Assembly: GCA_964391185.1 (NCBI GenBank)
Contig: CAYMIX010000012.1
Coordinates: 1 to 29,687, forward strand
Direction: 5' to 3'
Source of the DNA: JAKQEM01 sp964391185
Lineage (GTDB): Bacteria; Patescibacteriota; Gracilibacteria; Peribacterales; Peribacteraceae
DNA: 29,687 nucleotides
In this document: piece after piece, positions 1 to 6,556 of the stretch
Layout: each line of letters opens with the position of its first letter
Position numbering within the stretch: position 1 is the stretch's first letter
The notes under the pieces: generated by a model
Databases searched by the model: none
What the model was told of the DNA's origin: nothing
What the model saw: only the letters and a program-made list of their open reading frames with translations
Made by a program: the position numbers and the translations under genes

Positions 1-653
1 TTCATGTTATCGCGGATACGATCGAAGATAACGATCGTGTCGCTCACGGAGTACCCCATGATGCTGAGGAGCGCTGTGATAAACAGGGTATCGATCTGGA
101 ATGTCGTGTAATAGCTGAGCACCGTGAAGATTCCCACCGTGATAATAAGGTCGTGTGCCACAGCAACGAGCGCGCTCACACCGAATGTCCATGGACTGAG
201 AGCCTTAGGGATTTTGCGGAAGGCTGCTGCCAAGTAGATGATAATGGCGACAGCTGCGGCAAAGAGTGCCCAGAAAGATTTGCGCTTCAGAGAAGCTCCT
301 ACCGTTGGTCCAATGGTGGTGTACTGGAGCTCCTGCACGTCACCCAATTTCGCATCAAGGTGCGTCATGAGAGCATTGTGCTGGTCTGGTGTGATAGTTG
401 GCGTGCGAGCGAAATATGTATCGGTACGAGTTTTGGAAATACTCGAAGAAGCGAGGTCGACCTGTTCAAAGGAGACCAATGCGATTTCCAAGTCTGCTTC
501 AGTTTTCCCTTCCGGTAAATCAAGCTCCATCAGCGTCCCCCCTGTGAATTCGATGCTCACCTGTGGGCCCGGCTTAAACATCAGCACGAGAGATGCCAGG
601 AGCAAGAGTCCTGAAAGGGGAAGCAGAAAGCGGGATGCGCGTACGAAAGACAT
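1..653 (-). CDS. secF: Protein translocase subunit SecF (partial, 3' end outside window)
   Basis: SecF is an inner-membrane subunit of SecDF, which uses proton motive force to aid Sec-dependent export. The visible 217 codons start at the ATG at 653. They show a first membrane segment (about residues 8-25), then the family motif VSIEFTGGTLMEL at the start of the periplasmic part. A membrane segment follows at about 128-145, and near the window edge comes GYSVSDTIVIFDRIRDN, the SecF equivalent of the conserved GYSINDTVVVFDRIRE block. The C-terminal membrane segments lie beyond position 1. There is no Shine-Dalgarno. A weak TTGCCT-17-TAGTCT promoter 8 nt before the ATG is possible. secD is not directly upstream as it is in yajC-secD-secF operons; it could lie beyond the window. 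Identification is secure. Confidence 0.93.
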   Translation of the reverse strand, partial: MSFVRASRFLLPLSGLLLLASLVLMFKPGPQVSIEFTGGTLMELDLPEGKTEADLEIALVSFEQVDLASSSISKTRTDTYFARTPTITPDQHNALMTHLDAKLGDVQELQYTTIGPTVGASLKRKSFWALFAAAVAIIIYLAAAFRKIPKALSPWTFGVSALVAVAHDLIITVGIFTVLSYYTTFQIDTLFITALLSIMGYSVSDTIVIFDRIRDNM

Positions 654-734
654 TGGCCGAGAGACTAGCAACACCCAGACTCAAAGGCAAATATGTCTAA
701 TATGTGATTGTATGGTTCCTGAAGGATCCGTTAC

Positions 735-795
735 ACGTTTGCTCGTTACGCGTTACACGTTAAAAACGTGCCAACGTGCCAACGCGCAACGAATT
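735..795 (-). repeat. 3' hairpin made of iterated CGTT/CACGTT words after the 798-2084 gene
   Basis: Starting 8 nt after the TAA stop, the minus strand carries iterated CGTTG/GGCACGTT words, then their complements. The innermost part is CACGTTAAAAACGTG (756-770 on plus). In minus-strand RNA the arms pair almost continuously over about 19 bp with two G-U pairs and one bulge. In plus-strand RNA those positions would be A-C mismatches. There is no U-tract. It is a likely 3' UTR or terminator structure of the minus-strand gene. Confidence 0.55.
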
Positions 796-797
796 GA

Positions 798-2084
798 TTA
801 GTAAAGTCTTAGCATCTTCACAGTTCGGTTTTGTAGTAGTTCCCAGTGCAATATTCCGCCAGAGCCCGATGGCAGATTGTTCATCCAACTTTCTCCCGGC
901 AGATGTGGTGCGAGCAAATCGTTGGCAGCGTTTTGTACCACAATGCCTGCAGCAACGGCGCGGATATCGGTTTTAGACATGTTGGCTGATTGCTCGGTGA
1001 ATTGATGAAAAAGGGGAATGCTGTTACTGATAATGAAGTGATCGTCATGGTGTGCCGTCGCAAAGGAACGGCCACTCACACTGTCTGTCGTCATGCGAAT
1101 ATTCATGCCATTTTTCTCCAGTGCTTCTTCTTTGATGGCATTCGTTTCCGCCTGCAATGTGTCAATCGAGAATTTTTCATCAAATGTTTGCGTGATGCGC
1201 AGAGCAGACGTTGCGGTAGAGCGGAACCCTTTGTGAAGTTTTTCAAGAATATCTTTAGTAGATGCATCGGATGTGCCTTCAAGGAGAATGGCGTCATCGT
1301 TCATCGCGAGTGTTCCAGGGCCATCAAGTAATGGCAGTAGGTCATAGATTGCGCTGATGTCAGCACCAAACATGTTTTGTACTTTCTGACGGAGGATCGC
1401 TTCATATGCTGATCGTTGCGTTGAATTCAATGAAGTCTTCATGTGTTCCAACCATTTCTGCATATTGCCGGTGCGCACAACGAGTTGGGCATCGACCGAT
1501 GGAAGTCCTTTGATGATTGGCATCGATGCATCGTCATCACTTACCCATGCAATGCGAGCGTCATTATTGGAAAACGCGATGCTTACTGGTCCGGTTGGCA
1601 TCGTCACAGGAAGAAAGAACGATGCATCTCGTGCGGGATTTTTCAGATATATCCACGTGTTTCCGGTCATGTATGTCGATGAGAGAGATGCGAAATCTTC
1701 GCTCTGGCTTAGTCCTTTGTGGTCTGTCTGCAACAGAGTAAGTGCTTCTTGGTCAGACGCCGTAATGTTTGCGGATCTGCCAGGAATGTTAGACGCAGCA
1801 AAACGAATCCATGCTTCTTTTCCATTGACCATGCGCACCAGTGCAATGTCAGCGCGTTCATCATCAAGGGGAATGCGGTGCACGAGTGGCAGAAAACTTT
1901 CGATACTTTGTGTCAGGCTTTGGTCAGCATTACTAAAGAATGCGATGGTCGCATCAGCAGGAAGTAAATCAGCCGGTGTATACGCTGAAGCAGTTCGCAG
2001 TACGTACGTGGCTACACCGATGAGCATGGCACAGAGCGCAGTCGCCGTACCGATGATCAGTTGTAAACGAAAGGAGAATTTCAT
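798..2084 (-). CDS. Membrane-anchored extracytoplasmic protein of unknown function
   Basis: The product has 428 residues and no recognised catalytic motif. A single hydrophobic segment at about residues 8-30 (LIIGTATALCAMLIGVATYVL) follows a short basic start, so it is probably a signal anchor with the rest outside the membrane. The following text, PADLLPADATIAFFSNAD, resembles the beginning of DUF3352-like secreted proteins, but this is only a loose impression. The remainder looks like mixed alpha/beta globular sequence without repeats. A TAATAT box (2092-2097) ends 7 nt before the ATG and there is no Shine-Dalgarno, so a leaderless start is likely. It lies between a TPR protein and secF on the same strand, which suggests a cell-envelope role by context only. 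Confidence 0.8.
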   Translation of the reverse strand: MKFSFRLQLIIGTATALCAMLIGVATYVLRTASAYTPADLLPADATIAFFSNADQSLTQSIESFLPLVHRIPLDDERADIALVRMVNGKEAWIRFAASNIPGRSANITASDQEALTLLQTDHKGLSQSEDFASLSSTYMTGNTWIYLKNPARDASFFLPVTMPTGPVSIAFSNNDARIAWVSDDDASMPIIKGLPSVDAQLVVRTGNMQKWLEHMKTSLNSTQRSAYEAILRQKVQNMFGADISAIYDLLPLLDGPGTLAMNDDAILLEGTSDASTKDILEKLHKGFRSTATSALRITQTFDEKFSIDTLQAETNAIKEEALEKNGMNIRMTTDSVSGRSFATAHHDDHFIISNSIPLFHQFTEQSANMSKTDIRAVAAGIVVQNAANDLLAPHLPGESWMNNLPSGSGGILHWELLQNRTVKMLRLY

Positions 2085-2120
2085 TGGATGGATATTACAG
2101 AAAAGTTAACTTGTTAACTC

Positions 2121-2175
2121 GTTAATTGGTTAACTAGTTTGGCAGCATTACAAATTAACTAGTTAACTAATTAAC
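2121..2175 (-). repeat. Inverted repeat of GTTAACT words after the TPR gene stop
   Basis: Arms 2121-2139 and 2157-2175 are complementary at 18 of 19 positions around a 17-nt loop, and both are built from GTTAAC/TAGTTAA words. Further GTTAACT units continue at 2105-2120. The structure begins about 4 nt after the TAA stop of the TPR gene. It fills most of the spacer up to the next minus-strand gene. No U-tract follows, so if it terminates transcription it does so atypically. Confidence 0.6.
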
Positions 2176-2179
2176 TATA

Positions 2180-3481
2180 TTACAAATCAGTCAGCTTCTC
2201 CCTCGCATTGAGATTATTAGAATCTATCTCCAGCGCTTTCTCAAACGACTTCCGTGCATCATCTTTCTGGCCAGCTTCCGCCTGTGCCCAGCCGAGGAGG
2301 GCGAATGCTTCTGTACTCTCTGGCCACTTCGCTGTTGCCTCCTGTGCCTTCACGAGTGCCTCCTGATGTTTATCAGCGGTGAGAGCGGCGGTTACATAGG
2401 CCGTATACATCTCGAGCGTTGCGTCTTCTTGCTTGGTCATCTGTTCATATTGTTCGAATGCGAGAGCGGCATTGCCCACTTCCAATGCTTCTTGTGCGAG
2501 TAATCTGCGTACTTCGCTTTCGGGTTCGAAGCCATTGCGCAGTGCGTACTGGAGGAAGGTGACGGCGTTCGCATGGCTTCCTTGATTGATATATGCGCGT
2601 GAGAGGAAATACTGCGTCTCAGGTTTTTCTGGGTCTATCTGGTACGCATGTTCGAGTGATGCGAGTGCTTCGGTGTTGCGTTCGCTGGTGAGCTCACAGA
2701 AACCTTGAACGATCCACGCGTCACGATAGTCATCTTGTTCGTGCGTGACGTGGCTGAGGAGAGGGAGAGCAAGTTCACATTCCTGTACTTGAGCGAGTGA
2801 GCGAGAAAGCAGCGTGACCAAATGCAGCTCCGGACTCTCGGGGAATAAATCGTATTCTTCATATGCGCTCATGAGCATACGAGCGTAGGAACGGAGTACC
2901 GGTTCCCATCCGCCGACCACCGCAGCGAGTTCTTGCTTGGCTGTGGTGTGGTCTTTGCTGATGATCGCGAGCAGTGCGAGACCGTAATGTTTGTGTGGAG
3001 ATTCTTCGGCGTTCGTAAGGAGCTGACGTGCCTTGGCGACTTCGCCGGTGCGGATCAGGATAATACTTTCGAGGAGCAATACATCTTCACCACGAGCACC
3101 TTCGCGGCGCATTTGGTCGAGCGTGTTCTGTGCTCCTTTTACATCACGACGTTGGAGCTGTGCCTGAGCGAGTTTGCGCAGCGCAGTAATGCCACCATCG
3201 GACTTCACGGCTTCTTCGTATTCGCGTGCAGCCTCACCCCATTCACTGCGCAGTGCGAAAATATCTCCTCGGCGTAAGTGAAGGAGTGCTTCGTCACCAG
3301 CATCATCAGCGTAGGTTGCTCCAGGAATATCCAACACAGAACCACTCTCTGAAAATTGTGCGATCTGACCTTGAAGAAACGAACGAGCGCCTTCAAGTTG
3401 CCAAAAAAGTACAATAAGCAGCAGTCCCATCAAGAAGATGGCGCCGGCAACTGGAGCGACAATACGAGCAGGTAAGCGCAT
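2180..3481 (-). CDS. Membrane-anchored TPR-repeat protein
   Basis: The protein has 433 residues. An N-terminal membrane anchor lies at about 9-29 (APVAGAIFLMGLLLIVLFWQL). It is followed by a solenoid of tetratricopeptide repeats through to the C-terminus, for example ALASLEHAYQIDPEKPETQY, and AFALLGWAQAEAGQKDDARK followed by SFEKALEIDSNN. These show the usual W/L-G-Y-A-F-P spacing of TPR helices. TPR proteins are protein-interaction scaffolds. With a single anchor it probably displays the repeats on the outer face of the membrane. No enzymatic domain is visible. No Shine-Dalgarno precedes the ATG. It heads a same-strand row with the next orphan and secF, separated by word-repeat hairpins. Partner and process are unknown. 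Confidence 0.85.
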   Translation of the reverse strand: MRLPARIVAPVAGAIFLMGLLLIVLFWQLEGARSFLQGQIAQFSESGSVLDIPGATYADDAGDEALLHLRRGDIFALRSEWGEAAREYEEAVKSDGGITALRKLAQAQLQRRDVKGAQNTLDQMRREGARGEDVLLLESIILIRTGEVAKARQLLTNAEESPHKHYGLALLAIISKDHTTAKQELAAVVGGWEPVLRSYARMLMSAYEEYDLFPESPELHLVTLLSRSLAQVQECELALPLLSHVTHEQDDYRDAWIVQGFCELTSERNTEALASLEHAYQIDPEKPETQYFLSRAYINQGSHANAVTFLQYALRNGFEPESEVRRLLAQEALEVGNAALAFEQYEQMTKQEDATLEMYTAYVTAALTADKHQEALVKAQEATAKWPESTEAFALLGWAQAEAGQKDDARKSFEKALEIDSNNLNAREKLTDL

Positions 3482-3528
3482 GGACCTAAAGCTTACTTGT
3501 CAGGGGGCTTGCGTGTCGAGACTTTGCA

Positions 3529-3564
3529 CAAAAAACCACCCTCCGCGCAGAAGCGGGGAGGGTG
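3529..3564 (-). terminator. Intrinsic terminator of the paralogous orphan pair
   Basis: On the minus strand a GC-rich stem (CACCCTCC... with its complement GGAGGGTG, short GCTTCTGC loop region) is followed directly by a run of seven T. It lies about 32 nt after the stop of the 3596-4135 gene and before the TPR gene start. This is a canonical rho-independent terminator, unlike most spacers in the window. Confidence 0.85.
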
Positions 3565-3595
3565 TTGGTGTCTTAGCAACATGAATGTGTGGATC

Positions 3596-4135
3596 TCAGT
3601 GAGATCCGTTACCAGGCTTCCACAGTCCGTTGATAACCAACGGAACTTCCTGTGCGAACACATCCGAGAGGTACCCAACCACCTGCAGTTGACCGCGTGG
3701 GTCCCACTGCCAGTAGAAGCGGGTCTCGTTTGTGCTCGCGTACACGCCGCCATGTTTGGTGCCGAGTACGTCTACCAGGTGGTAGCGGTCGTACCAACAT
3801 GGGCCGAGTTCGCAGCCGATCAAGTCGCTGAAGGCAATGCTGTCTTTGGGGAAGATCAGCTTGGGGTCGGGGTTGTTTTCTACCTTTCGCTTCCGGCGTT
3901 TATTCAGAGCAAGAATCAACTGAATGAACGCTGGCCGGCCGCTCGTTTCGCCGAGACGACATCCGACCATGTAGATCTCACCGGTCCGAAGAATGCCCGG
4001 ATGAGGAACTTTGTTTCTGTCATCGGAAGAAGGAACGGGGATCTGTGCAGCTTCGTCTTCAGTCAGATGGCGACTCACCATCTTGGACGACAGCGAGAAG
4101 AAGTCGTAGATCGACGGGGTCAGTGTTGAGGTCAT
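3596..4135 (-). CDS. Orphan protein, second member of a tandem paralogous pair
   Basis: The product is a 179-residue soluble protein of unrecognised family, with no signal peptide or membrane segment. It is clearly related to its upstream neighbour (4181-4711). Matching blocks in the same order are LTEDEA near residue 24, PGILRTGEIYMV at about 46-57, and the C-terminal GGVYASTNETRFYWQWDP plus LQVVGYLS. The last block reads like a beta-rich domain. The ATG at 4135 has GGAG eight bases upstream. Codon third positions are strongly G/C, unlike secF or gyrA, and a U-tract terminator follows. The two genes are 45 nt apart and should share one transcript from the promoter at 4786-4814. The GC bias and self-contained signals suggest lateral acquisition. 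Confidence 0.8.
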   Translation of the reverse strand: MTSTLTPSIYDFFSLSSKMVSRHLTEDEAAQIPVPSSDDRNKVPHPGILRTGEIYMVGCRLGETSGRPAFIQLILALNKRRKRKVENNPDPKLIFPKDSIAFSDLIGCELGPCWYDRYHLVDVLGTKHGGVYASTNETRFYWQWDPRGQLQVVGYLSDVFAQEVPLVINGLWKPGNGSH

Positions 4136-4180
4136 CGAGGTTCTCCGTGAGATGTGCAGTGATGGTGACGATGCTCGGAA

Positions 4181-4711
4181 TCAAACGCGTGAGTAATCAA
4201 CCATGGAACGCAGCAGCAGTTTGATCTGCTTCCTGAACTGACGAGAGAAGAGCCCCACGACTTGCAGCTGATGTTCGATGGGATTCCATCTCCAGTAGAA
4301 CATGGTGCAGTGAGTGCTCACGTATGCGCCGACGTGCAGCGCGTTTGTGACATGCAGCAACTTGTTGTCGCCGTAGTCTCCGGTCCATTCGCAGTCGAAG
4401 CCTTGAACTTTGAGCAGAGGACGTCGACTTCGCGGCATGATCAGTTCGTACTTCGGGTGATAGTCGCCGCAGAACCGCGGCGCATTGATTGCAGCGATGA
4501 GCTGACGCAGAGCGCCAAATCCTTGCTGAAACCTAGACCTGTCTGACATGAGGTAGATGTCGCCGTTCCTGATGATGCCGGGGAATTGGAGCTCGCCGTT
4601 CGTCCTCCTTTGTGTGAGTGGTGAGATGCGATCTGCCTCTTCGTCAGTCAGCTCTCCGCGGATGTACCTGCATGAATCGAGAAACATTTGATCGATATCG
4701 AAATCCAGCAT
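4181..4711 (-). CDS. Orphan protein, first member of a tandem paralogous pair
   Basis: The product is a 176-residue soluble protein of unrecognised family. It shares with the downstream gene the blocks LTDEEADRIS (about 21-30), PGIIRNGDIYLM (about 44-55), a central QLIAAIN helix, and the C-terminal GAYVSTHCTMFYWRWNP with LQVVGLFS. The most conserved part is the FYWRWNP/FYWQWDP strand and the following LQVVG strand. The start is fixed by AAGGAG seven bases before the ATG. Third positions are G/C-rich. Its leader of about 70 nt carries a perfect 17-bp palindrome just downstream of the predicted promoter, so transcription is probably controlled. No function can be assigned. The duplication suggests two subunits of one assembly or a diversified pair. 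Confidence 0.8.
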   Translation of the reverse strand: MLDFDIDQMFLDSCRYIRGELTDEEADRISPLTQRRTNGELQFPGIIRNGDIYLMSDRSRFQQGFGALRQLIAAINAPRFCGDYHPKYELIMPRSRRPLLKVQGFDCEWTGDYGDNKLLHVTNALHVGAYVSTHCTMFYWRWNPIEHQLQVVGLFSRQFRKQIKLLLRSMVDYSRV

Positions 4712-4758
4712 GTCGAACTCCTTGAGGGGTGGGTGCCGTTGTTACCAAGAAACATGCG

Positions 4759-4775
4759 GGAATCGAAACGATTCC
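4759..4775 (-). promoter_or_regulatory. Operator-like 17-bp palindrome before the paralogous pair
   Basis: GGAATCGTTTCGATTCC (minus strand) has perfect 7-bp arms. It sits a few bases downstream of the transcription start predicted from the promoter at 4786-4814. That is a typical roadblock-operator position. It could instead be a leader hairpin. The regulator is not identifiable. Confidence 0.45.
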
Positions 4776-4785
4776 TACATACAGC

Positions 4786-4814
4786 AAAATAAAACTAAAC
4801 AAGAAGATCGTCAA
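4786..4814 (-). promoter_or_regulatory. Sigma70-type promoter of the paralogous pair
   Basis: On the minus strand TTGACG (4814-4809) is followed after 17 bp by TATTTT (4791-4786). It lies just after the stop of the 4824-5501 gene and directs transcription into the 4711 gene with a leader of about 70 nt. Confidence 0.5.
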
Positions 4815-4823
4815 CTTCTCAGC

Positions 4824-5501
4824 TTATTCATCATCTTCCACAGCCTTCTTCTTGCGCGTCTTCTTCTCCACCCGTCCGATCGAATCATCCGGGCGAGCCA
4901 CCGGACTCATTTCTCCATCATCGCTGACAGAAGAGCTTTCCAATGTTGCACGAGCGGCAGCTTCGGCGAGGTGCTTTGGAAGCACAGCTTCAATAGCTGC
5001 CCACTGAGCTTCGCCGACGGTCGGGAGCAGGACAGAAACCTGGTCTCCAACTTCTGCGCGGTAGAAGGTGACGGATGCCAAGAGCACGCGGAAAGTTTTT
5101 CCTTCAGCGAGGACTTTGTACTGTCCGTCTTCCTGGATGAGCACGCCCTTTGCGATGCGGCGATCGATCGGAGCGATTTGCTTGTAGATGAATTTACCTT
5201 CGTCGGTAATCGTGAGCTTCATGCCATCACCTTCAACGAGCTTACTCTTAGACGCATAGTTCGCAGGAACAGGGTAGCTCTGGCCGTTACCATCCATCAT
5301 GTTTTGTCCGTCAAAAATACCTTCAATCACGCGTCCACTGACAGGTCCCGTCGGAACAGTGCGGCTTGCGCGCATCACATGCTTTTCACGTGTGATATCG
5401 GATACTCCCGTGAGGTCACGGAGCATTGCAGAGGCGGTCTTCATGGAAGCTTGTGCGCTTTCGAGAAGTTCCTGAATCTGAAGAAGTGCGTCGTCGGACA
5501 T
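4824..5501 (-). CDS. Conserved protein of unknown function (CPR-type, coiled-coil N-terminus, charged tail)
   Basis: The protein has 225 residues from the ATG at 5501. A longer reading frame begins upstream, but it would overlap the end of the kinase gene and its extra residues are low-quality sequence. Residues 1-30 (DDALLQIQELLESAQASMKTA) look helical or coiled-coil. Then comes a compact beta-rich middle containing RVIEGIFDGQNMM, YPVPANYASKSKLVEGD and KLTITDEGKFIYKQI. The C-terminal third is helical, ending in a lysine-rich KKTRKKK and acidic tail. I recall similar proteins in many CPR genomes, some loosely labelled as ribosomal-protein-like, but cannot verify that. The gene follows the kinase by 19 nt and is probably cotranscribed. 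No Shine-Dalgarno is seen. Confidence 0.78.
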   Translation of the reverse strand: MSDDALLQIQELLESAQASMKTASAMLRDLTGVSDITREKHVMRASRTVPTGPVSGRVIEGIFDGQNMMDGNGQSYPVPANYASKSKLVEGDGMKLTITDEGKFIYKQIAPIDRRIAKGVLIQEDGQYKVLAEGKTFRVLLASVTFYRAEVGDQVSVLLPTVGEAQWAAIEAVLPKHLAEAAARATLESSSVSDDGEMSPVARPDDSIGRVEKKTRKKKAVEDDE

Positions 5502-5520
5502 GATAGAGAAAGAAAAGATG

Positions 5521-6540
5521 TCAGAAGGTTTCAGTCGTAACAGCGAGGGTTGTCTGTTCGAGTGCGGACTGGATCTGGGTTTCTGTGAGGAGGCCCTGTT
5601 GAGCACCAACTGCTCCAATGACACTCATCGCTTGTATCGTACCTGCTTTGAGCGCCGTTGGCAAGTTTTTTGTTGTAAGAAGTGCCCATGTCATAGCGGA
5701 TCCAAATGCGTCACCAGCACCCGTTGTATCGACGATGTTTCCTTCCATAACAGGGCAATAAAAGAGCGTTTTTCCGTCTGTCGCCCAAGAGCCATTTTGA
5801 CCATCAGTCACGCAGACGATTTTTGCACCGGCATCGATGAGTGCATGCATCGCATTTTCCATGGATGAAGTCGAGGAGAAGGCGAGTGCCTCTTCTTTGT
5901 TGAGCATAAGGAGGTCTGTATTCGCCAATAGTGTTGCATTACGCTGCATGCCTTCGTGGATCTGCGATCCGCCCGGGTTCCACGTAAGGTGGACACCTGG
6001 CGTTTGCGTGAGAATCTTTATGAGGTCGTCTTCAATCACGCATGTGTCTTCATGAATATGATTCAAGTACACTGCATCGACATGTGAAGCTGCGTCGCGA
6101 TCAAACGTCACATCGTGAAAATGACGGTCCATACTTTTGTGCGTCAAAATTGTGCGTTCGCCACTAGGAGCATTGAGGATCAATGAAAAACTTGATGGTT
6201 CGTTTTCGATAACAATCAATCCATTGGTACGCACGTGTTCCCGTTTCATATTTTTCTTGATGACGTCGCCCCATTGATCATCACCGATAACACCGCTGAA
6301 GCCGGCGTCACATCCGAGGCGCGAGAGTGCGACGGACGTGTTATGCGCGCCACCACCGCATGTGCCGATCACGTCGTCTACTTTGATCTTTTTCCCTAGG
6401 GGGAGTGCGAAGGCTTTAAGGTCTCCGCATTCATGAATAATCGACGCGTCTGTTTTCATGAACAAATCAAATGTCGCTCCGCCGATGGAGAGTGTGCGGA
6501 CTCGCTTGTTGCCGTCGGGAAGTTTCGAGTTGCGAGTCAT
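5521..6540 (-). CDS. PfkB/ribokinase-family sugar or nucleoside kinase
   Basis: The enzyme has 339 residues and would transfer phosphate from ATP to a sugar or nucleoside hydroxyl in the cytoplasm. Family marks are the N-terminal SIGGATFDLF (about 18-27), the GGGAHNTSVALSRLGCDAGF substrate-binding block (about 62-81), and GVIGDDQWGD. The C-terminal motif NIVDTTGAGDAFGSA carries the catalytic Asp of DTTGAGD and the anion hole. Length matches the family. The substrate cannot be read from sequence; fructose 6-phosphate, ribose and adenosine kinases all share these motifs. The ATG at 6540 lies 16 nt after the surface-protein gene and 19 nt precede the next start, so the three genes look like an operon. 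There is no Shine-Dalgarno before the start. Confidence 0.9.
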   Translation of the reverse strand: MTRNSKLPDGNKRVRTLSIGGATFDLFMKTDASIIHECGDLKAFALPLGKKIKVDDVIGTCGGGAHNTSVALSRLGCDAGFSGVIGDDQWGDVIKKNMKREHVRTNGLIVIENEPSSFSLILNAPSGERTILTHKSMDRHFHDVTFDRDAASHVDAVYLNHIHEDTCVIEDDLIKILTQTPGVHLTWNPGGSQIHEGMQRNATLLANTDLLMLNKEEALAFSSTSSMENAMHALIDAGAKIVCVTDGQNGSWATDGKTLFYCPVMEGNIVDTTGAGDAFGSAMTWALLTTKNLPTALKAGTIQAMSVIGAVGAQQGLLTETQIQSALEQTTLAVTTETF

Positions 6541-6556
6541 GAGATGGGGCGAGCAC

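Noticed and set aside
735..2182. CRISPR-like array made of short repeats
   Set aside because: Words are 5-9 nt, inverted and without regular unique spacers; no cas genes are present.
3497..4129. A 210-codon plus-strand frame opposite the orphan pair
   Set aside because: High GC lengthens antisense frames. The minus genes have Shine-Dalgarno sites, paralogy with each other and a terminator.
5502..5624. N-terminal extension of the 225-residue conserved protein
   Set aside because: It overlaps the last 100 nt of the PfkB gene in another frame, and its content is low-quality basic/serine sequence.
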